Shown in pieces: positions 1 through 3,653 of a DNA stretch of 5,471 nt. Below the pieces are notes generated by a model that saw only the letters and a list, made by a program, of their open reading frames with translations, searched no databases and was not told the origin of the DNA. Numbering within the stretch: the first letter of the stretch is position 1; each line of letters starts with the position of its first letter. The position numbers were made by a program, and so were the translations under genes. The DNA comes from Chlamydiota bacterium (GTDB lineage Bacteria; Auribacterota; UBA3054; B51-G9), in contig QMOL01000217.1 in assembly GCA_003648225.1 (NCBI GenBank), positions 1 through 5,471 on the forward strand, given 5' to 3'.

Positions 1-1407
1 CTTATCAAAAACGCGCTGATAGACAATAACTACATTTCAAAACAAATTGATTATTTGAGAAATCTCGCCGGAGAAGAAAATCTTACAAGAAATTCCGAAC
101 TCGAAACTGTAAAAATAAGAATGGACAGACCTTTCGCTTGGTGGCCGTCTTTTAACGCAAGTAAGTATTTCTACGCTTCCGACCTGTTAATTTGCGGGAG
201 AGAAAATTCTTATATCGCAGTTAAAATGCTGTCAAACCGCACTGCCGGTCCCGAATCAGGTAACGGCTCAGGCAAAAAAAATTATCACTTCGGCGAAGGT
301 TCAACTATGATTTTCGGCACAGGTGAAGAATATGTCGATGCAAGAATCGGTTGGAACTACCGCGCAATTCCGGGCACTACCGTTGAACAAAAAAACGATA
401 CTCTACCACTCGTTGACTGGGGGCTTCACGGCAACAGCGACAACGAATTCGCAGGCGGCATTTCCGATGGACACAACGCCGCGTGCGCGTTTAAACTTGA
501 CCGCGCTTATTCTTACAGCACGGTTACCGCGAATAAAAGTTACTTTTTTTACGACAATGAATTTATCGCGCTCGGCTCCAAAATAAATAAACACCCGCCC
601 TTCCCGGGAAACGAAGTTTGGACTACAATCGACCAGCCGGAACGCGTGTCAGATATAACTTATTTTCTTGATGGAAAACTTAACACCATTCCTCTCGCCA
701 AATCTGTTCAAACCAATTTTAATAATATTAAAAATGGCGCGTGGTTCCACCATGGAAATAAAGGATATATTATTTTCCCCGATAATGACGGGGTGAATAT
801 AAAGCTGTGGGCAGAAAATCGCTCGGGCGATTGGCACGACTTAGACGACAGATACAGCCCCGGCGATATTCAAACTGTTAATATTTTCCAGCTTTCCGTC
901 AATCACAAAATTAATCCCCAAAATAAAAAGTATGCTTATCTTGTTAATCCAAATATCGAATTAGAGGATATGAGTAATTATTGGGAAAATATTCCTGTTT
1001 CCGTCTTGGAAAATTCTGAAAAAATTCAAGCCGTTAAAAATAACTCCAATCTCGCTCAATTAATCTTTTACTCACCGGGGGAAATCGCTGTTGATAATAA
1101 TTTGACCGTGGCTGTTGACCGGGCTGCGGTGGTTATGTTAAATGAAAATCTTGACACTCTTCAAATAACTCTCGCGGACCCGAATCAAAAAGAGACACAA
1201 ATTGTTATGAATGTCAGCGCGGAACTCTCCTGTGAAACAAACATTTTTTTAGACTTGACAAATAATACAACAGAAATTATCTTCGATTTACCGCAAGGAC
1301 TTTTCCTCGGGAAAAGTGTTACTTATAATTTTGAGATTATACCTGAACCATTTACATTTTTCAACTTCTTATTTTTCCTTCTATATTATGCCAAAAATAG
1401 AAATTAA
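1..1407 (+). CDS. Polysaccharide lyase family 8 (hyaluronate/chondroitin/xanthan lyase-like), C-terminal part, 5'-truncated by window edge
   Basis: PL8 enzymes cut uronic-acid-containing polysaccharides by beta-elimination outside the cytoplasm. The frame is open from base 1, so the TTG at 55 is not the start and the gene begins off the left edge; 468 residues are visible. Numbered from the first codon, the central beta-sandwich domain is recognised by SNRT (about 78-81), ESxN (85-88), GEGST (98-102), EEY (109-111), IPGTT (123-127), GGISDG (152-157) and KSYFFYDNEF (179-188). A C-terminal beta domain follows from about 348 to 445. Glu85 and Asn88 have the spacing of the Glu/Asn pair near the active site of chondroitin AC lyase. 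The catalytic Asn/His/Tyr/Arg of the alpha-toroid domain would lie upstream and cannot be checked. The end (446-468) is a PEP-CTERM-like tail. The stop overlaps the next gene by 20 nt, which suggests an operon. The family call is firm; the substrate (hyaluronan, chondroitin, xanthan or other) is undetermined. Confidence 0.9.
   Translation, partial: LIKNALIDNNYISKQIDYLRNLAGEENLTRNSELETVKIRMDRPFAWWPSFNASKYFYASDLLICGRENSYIAVKMLSNRTAGPESGNGSGKKNYHFGEGSTMIFGTGEEYVDARIGWNYRAIPGTTVEQKNDTLPLVDWGLHGNSDNEFAGGISDGHNAACAFKLDRAYSYSTVTANKSYFFYDNEFIALGSKINKHPPFPGNEVWTTIDQPERVSDITYFLDGKLNTIPLAKSVQTNFNNIKNGAWFHHGNKGYIIFPDNDGVNIKLWAENRSGDWHDLDDRYSPGDIQTVNIFQLSVNHKINPQNKKYAYLVNPNIELEDMSNYWENIPVSVLENSEKIQAVKNNSNLAQLIFYSPGEIAVDNNLTVAVDRAAVVMLNENLDTLQITLADPNQKETQIVMNVSAELSCETNIFLDLTNNTTEIIFDLPQGLFLGKSVTYNFEIIPEPFTFFNFLFFLLYYAKNRN
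1342..1404 (+). other. PEP-CTERM-like C-terminal sorting tail of the lyase
   Basis: The last residues of the lyase read Pro-Glu-Pro (codons 1342-1350), then about 14 almost wholly aromatic/aliphatic residues (FTFFNFLFFLLYYA), then a short basic end (KNRN). This is the three-part layout of PEP-CTERM signals, which are recognised by exosortase and found in exopolysaccharide-producing bacteria, including some of the PVC group. The hydrophobic stretch is short and the basic cluster weak, so this is a variant rather than a textbook signal. If real, it would pass the lyase through an exosortase-type envelope pathway. No exosortase is in the window. Confidence 0.65.
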
Positions 1408-2536
1408 TCTAAAAGAAAAAATTGATGCTATTGAATTCTTTCAAATCAATGTTAATTCACCAACTCATTTCAGCTTCGGTACCATCGCCAACAGACAAAT
1501 CTGTATGGTCAGATTCACGCATGGAAAGCACGGTGGATGGGCTGAAATTCAGGCAGCTAAAAATGTTCCTGATTTCAATCTCGAGAAATGGGCGGAGTTC
1601 TTTAAGATCTTCTTGAATATGCCCATCACAGACGCATTCAATCTCTTAAACAAAAATCATGACATCTGGAACTGGGATATTCTTGAACTGTGTGAGATCG
1701 CTTTGCTCGACCTTGCAGGAAAAATCATTGAAAAACCGGCGATTGAAATTCTCGGGCTTAATGGAAAAAATCCGGTGCCGGGCGTGTTCTGCATTCTGCA
1801 GGACAATCCGGAAAGAGCCGCCGAGATGGCCCAAACGGCTCTTAACAAAAAACTTAATTCCCATCTAAAAATTAAAATCTTCGGTGATAACTCTCTGGAT
1901 ATCAAAATTATAAAAGCCGTCAGAAAAATCATCCCCGAAAATACTTTTCTTATTGGTGACGCAAATTACGGCTACGGAAAAAATATTAATAATATCCCAA
2001 ACAATTTAGTTCTTAATTTGAAAACATTGCACAGCGAAGGACTTAATGCATGCGAAGATCCCGCCAATATGCCTAATGAATTATGGAAAGAACTGCAAGA
2101 AAAAGTAGGCAAACTGGCACTGATTCCTGACGTACCATTAAGACCCTCATGGACTGCTACCAAAAACTTGATTCCCGGAATGGGTAGAATTTATAATATC
2201 CACCCTGCATGCACCGGTTCTATTTTTCACACTGTAAAACTCGCAAAAAAAATACAAAGCTTCGACGCAAAATTGATGATCGGCGATGCAAGCTTAGTTG
2301 GCGCGGCTTGCACCGTTTGGCAGCAACTTGCAATTGGATTTAACGCTGCGTGGGTTGAAGCGATTGAAAAACCGGAAGAATCCGATATTTTCCCTTCTTG
2401 CATTTTGGAGTGTTCTACGGTACAATTATCAACGGGTAAATTTGGAATTAAAAATCTGAATCCCGGTTTTGGTTTGATTTTAGACAAAGAAAAATTAAAA
2501 AAATCGGCTGATAATTATTATTGCTTAAAAAATTAA
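1388..2536 (+). CDS. Mandelate racemase/muconate-lactonizing enzyme-type enolase superfamily protein
   Basis: A 382-residue protein with the enolase superfamily plan: an N-terminal capping domain (about 1-125), a (beta/alpha)7-beta barrel and the closing Pro-Gly-Phe-Gly segment near 359-362. Members abstract the proton alpha to a carboxylate using a bound Mg2+. Visible residues are the KxK pair Lys161/Lys163 (general base), and likely metal ligands Asp191, Glu223 and Asp248. Muconate-lactonizing and dipeptide-epimerase relatives carry a second catalytic Lys 24 residues after the third ligand; here it is His272. The usual Glu of the last barrel strands aligns with Asp300. The reaction is therefore unclear: racemase, epimerase, dehydratase and cycloisomerase all remain possible. 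ATG 1388 is chosen because the family begins about there; the frame extends upstream only as a shadow of the lyase tail. There is no purine-rich ribosome site, and the 20-nt overlap with the lyase suggests translational coupling. It is probably cytoplasmic and acts on a sugar-acid or other carboxylate. Confidence 0.85.
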   Translation: MPKIEINLKEKIDAIEFFQINVNSPTHFSFGTIANRQICMVRFTHGKHGGWAEIQAAKNVPDFNLEKWAEFFKIFLNMPITDAFNLLNKNHDIWNWDILELCEIALLDLAGKIIEKPAIEILGLNGKNPVPGVFCILQDNPERAAEMAQTALNKKLNSHLKIKIFGDNSLDIKIIKAVRKIIPENTFLIGDANYGYGKNINNIPNNLVLNLKTLHSEGLNACEDPANMPNELWKELQEKVGKLALIPDVPLRPSWTATKNLIPGMGRIYNIHPACTGSIFHTVKLAKKIQSFDAKLMIGDASLVGAACTVWQQLAIGFNAAWVEAIEKPEESDIFPSCILECSTVQLSTGKFGIKNLNPGFGLILDKEKLKKSADNYYCLKN

Positions 2537-2559
2537 AATAATGTGCTCCTTCAATAATC
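2535..2559 (+). repeat. Direct repeat A (AAAATAATGTGC...), first copy
   Basis: The 12-mer AAAATAATGTGC followed by a CTTC-type stretch and AATAATC occurs here and again at 2660-2684. The two copies differ by one substitution and two single-base shifts. This copy starts inside the TAA stop codon (2534-2536) of the enolase superfamily gene. The two copies bracket the paired-hairpin element at 2584-2650. Confidence 0.8.
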
Positions 2560-2573
2560 AAATATTAATATTT
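2560..2573. repeat. 14-bp AT palindrome
   Basis: AAATATTAATATTT is a perfect palindrome directly after direct repeat A. It could be a protein-binding site or chance in AT-rich DNA; nothing else in the sequence supports a function. Confidence 0.4.
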
Positions 2574-2583
2574 CCGGATATAT

Positions 2584-2650
2584 AGTAGCTGATTTGGACT
2601 CCAAATCAGTTGTGTATCATAAAACTTACTTCGGGTCGAAGTAAGCTACT
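2584..2650 (+). repeat. Paired-hairpin repeat element, copy 1 (short linker)
   Basis: The element has an outer pairing AGTAG (2584-2588) with CTACT (2646-2650). Inside it is hairpin 1, a perfect 9-bp stem CTGATTTGG/CCAAATCAG (2589-2597 and 2601-2609) with loop ACT. A 15-nt linker (2610-2624) follows, then hairpin 2, a perfect 9-bp stem CTTACTTCG/CGAAGTAAG (2625-2633 and 2637-2645) with loop GGT. The whole can fold as a three-way junction. A second copy with the same architecture lies at 3497-3602. It resembles REP/BIME-type interspersed palindromes in plan. No coding sequence is present, and neither stem is followed by a clear U-run on the + strand, so it is not a standard terminator. Confidence 0.85.
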
Positions 2651-2659
2651 CATTAATCC

Positions 2660-2684
2660 AAAATAATGTGCGCTTCCAATAATC
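2660..2684 (+). repeat. Direct repeat A, second copy
   Basis: This is the second copy of the AAAATAATGTGC repeat, 125 bp after the first. Its 3' end forms the first CCAATAAT unit of the 8-bp tandem array, so the array may have grown from the tail of this repeat. Confidence 0.8.
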
Positions 2685-2757
2685 CAATAATCCATCAATC
2701 CATCAATCCATCAATCCAATAATCCAATAATCCAATAATCCAATAATCCACCAATCC
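2676..2757 (+). repeat. 8-bp tandem array (CCAATAAT / CCATCAAT), ten units, running into the start codon of the HAD gene
   Basis: Ten consecutive 8-bp units cover 2676-2755 without a break: two CCAATAAT, three CCATCAAT, four CCAATAAT and one CCACCAAT. The next unit position starts CC then ATGAAC, so the HAD start codon sits at positions 3-5 of an eleventh, diverged unit. Clustering of variants in blocks points to slippage or unequal exchange. The array fills the whole leader just upstream of the start, leaving no purine-rich ribosome site. Unit length is not a multiple of three and no spacers are present, so this is neither coding repeat nor CRISPR. Confidence 0.95.
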
Positions 2758-3444
2758 ATGAACTACTCCCTAATACTTTTCGATGCTGACGGTACTTTGT
2801 TTGATTATGACAAAGCAGAAGCTTATGCGTTGAAAAACGCGTTTAGTTCTTCCAATATCCCCTTTCGTGAAAAATTCTTTCCTGCATACAAAATCATAAA
2901 TTCAGCTCTCTGGCTTGATTTCGAAAAAGGATTAATCTCTCCGGATAAAATCAGAGTTGAGCGCTTTAAACAATTGTTTGATAATTTTAATGTTGAAACC
3001 AACATCACTGCCTTTAGCGATATTTATTTACACTATTTCGCCGAAGCGGGATTTTTGATCAACGGCGCGGAAAATATCGTTAAAAAAATCGCTCAACAAA
3101 AAAATACAGCCATTGTTACAAATGGGTTAAGCGTAGTTCAGCGATCCCGTTTTTCTAAAGCGCCGATAATGTCATTATTTGAAGATGTGATTATTTCCGA
3201 AGAAATCGGTTGCGCGAAACCCAACACGGATTTTTTTGAAATTACTTTTGAAAAACTGGGTCACAAAGACAAAAACTCCACAATAATTATCGGTGATAGT
3301 CTGACTTCCGATATTCAGGGAGGAATAAATTTCGGCATAACCACCTGCTGGTTTAACCCGAAGAAATCACCCAACAATTCCGGTTTAGCACCTGACTTTG
3401 AAATTCAGAAATTGGAAGAATTGTTAGGAATTTTAGATTTGTGA
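2758..3444 (+). CDS. HAD superfamily phosphatase, YjjG-like (subfamily IA; noncanonical pyrimidine nucleotidase type)
   Basis: A 228-residue cytoplasmic haloacid-dehalogenase-fold phosphatase, close in length to E. coli YjjG (about 225). Motif I is FDADGT with nucleophile Asp9 and acid/base Asp11. Motif II is Thr121 in IVTNG, motif III is Lys154 in AKPN, and motif IV is GDS with Asp180 and a further Asp185 in SDIQGG. The alpha-helical cap between motifs I and II (about 17-85) is the C1 type. All catalytic residues are present. YjjG acts as a 5'-nucleotidase that clears noncanonical pyrimidine nucleotides, but related HAD proteins act on many small phosphates, so the substrate is an inference. 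The start is supported by Asp9 lying at the same residue number as in YjjG. There is no visible ribosome site; the 8-bp array ends at the ATG. The last codons lie in a 21-bp direct repeat. It stands alone between repeat-rich spacers and converges on the next gene. Confidence 0.9.
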   Translation: MNYSLILFDADGTLFDYDKAEAYALKNAFSSSNIPFREKFFPAYKIINSALWLDFEKGLISPDKIRVERFKQLFDNFNVETNITAFSDIYLHYFAEAGFLINGAENIVKKIAQQKNTAIVTNGLSVVQRSRFSKAPIMSLFEDVIISEEIGCAKPNTDFFEITFEKLGHKDKNSTIIIGDSLTSDIQGGINFGITTCWFNPKKSPNNSGLAPDFEIQKLEELLGILDL

Positions 3445-3470
3445 TTTTAAATTTTAGATTTTGTTGATTT
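3429..3470 (+). repeat. 21-bp direct repeat spanning the stop codon of the HAD gene
   Basis: AATTTTAGATTTGTGATTTT at 3429-3448 is followed at 3450-3470 by nearly the same sequence, AATTTTAGATTTTGTTGATTT. The first copy encodes the last residues of the HAD protein and contains its TGA stop (3442-3444). It looks like a local duplication in a T-rich tract. Confidence 0.7.
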
Positions 3471-3496
3471 CAATCGACAAAAAATGTCGATTGAAA
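3468..3496. terminator. 12-bp perfect hairpin between convergent genes, possible transcription barrier
   Basis: TTTCAATCGACA (3468-3479) and TGTCGATTGAAA (3485-3496) form a perfect 12-bp stem with loop AAAAA. It lies 24 nt after the stop of the HAD gene, between that gene and the convergent one on the - strand. Neither strand shows the long U-run of a classical Rho-independent terminator, so termination is only a possibility. It could equally be another member of the local palindromic repeats. Confidence 0.45.
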
Positions 3497-3602
3497 AAGT
3501 AGCCTGTTTGGATTCCAAACAGGTTATTGAGAAAATAGTGGCAGGAACGCACTATATTCACTCCATATTCGGTTACTCACTTCGGGTCGAAGTGAGCTAC
3601 TT
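3497..3602 (+). repeat. Paired-hairpin repeat element, copy 2 (long linker)
   Basis: Same orientation and architecture as the copy at 2584-2650. The outer pairing is AAGTAG (3497-3502) with CTACTT (3597-3602). Hairpin 1 is CCTGTTTGG/CCAAACAGG (3503-3511 and 3515-3523) with loop ATT. Hairpin 2 is CTCACTTCG/CGAAGTGAG (3576-3584 and 3588-3596) with loop GGT. Both 9-bp stems are perfect. The linker is 52 nt here (3524-3575) against 15 nt in copy 1 and carries its own hairpin. Relative to copy 1, three base pairs of stem 1 and one of stem 2 differ, each changed on both arms. Confidence 0.85.
3535..3555. repeat. Hairpin inside the long linker of element copy 2
   Basis: ATAGTG (3535-3540) and CACTAT (3550-3555) form a 6-bp stem around a 9-nt loop GCAGGAACG. 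It is absent from copy 1 and accounts for most of the extra linker length. Read on the opposite strand it gives GTGCGTTCC, which faintly resembles GTGCGCTTCC in direct repeat A at 2668-2677; that likeness is weak. Confidence 0.55.
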
Positions 3603-3653
3603 GAATATTGAAATTTCTTGTTGCTTATTGAATATTTAATCGTTCTGCATAGT

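Noticed and set aside
55..57. TTG as start of the lyase gene
   Set aside because: The frame is open back to base 1 and the family needs a large N-terminal catalytic domain, so this is an internal Leu codon.
1316..1387. Upstream extension of the enolase superfamily gene giving a hydrophobic, signal-like N-terminus
   Set aside because: The extra 24 residues are an out-of-frame reading of the lyase tail. Enolase superfamily proteins are cytoplasmic and begin near the ATG at 1388.
2592..2620. Promoter for the HAD gene with a TATCAT -10-like box at 2615-2620
   Set aside because: There is no matching -35 at the right distance outside the hairpin stem, and such AT-rich hexamers are expected by chance here.
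2584..2650. tRNA, riboswitch or intrinsic terminator
   Set aside because: There is no cloverleaf with anticodon or T-loop, the second copy lies after a gene rather than before one, and there is no U-run after the stems on the + strand (only four T's on the opposite strand, where no gene ends).
2676..2757. CRISPR array
   Set aside because: The units are 8 bp and contiguous with no unique spacers; this is a simple tandem repeat.
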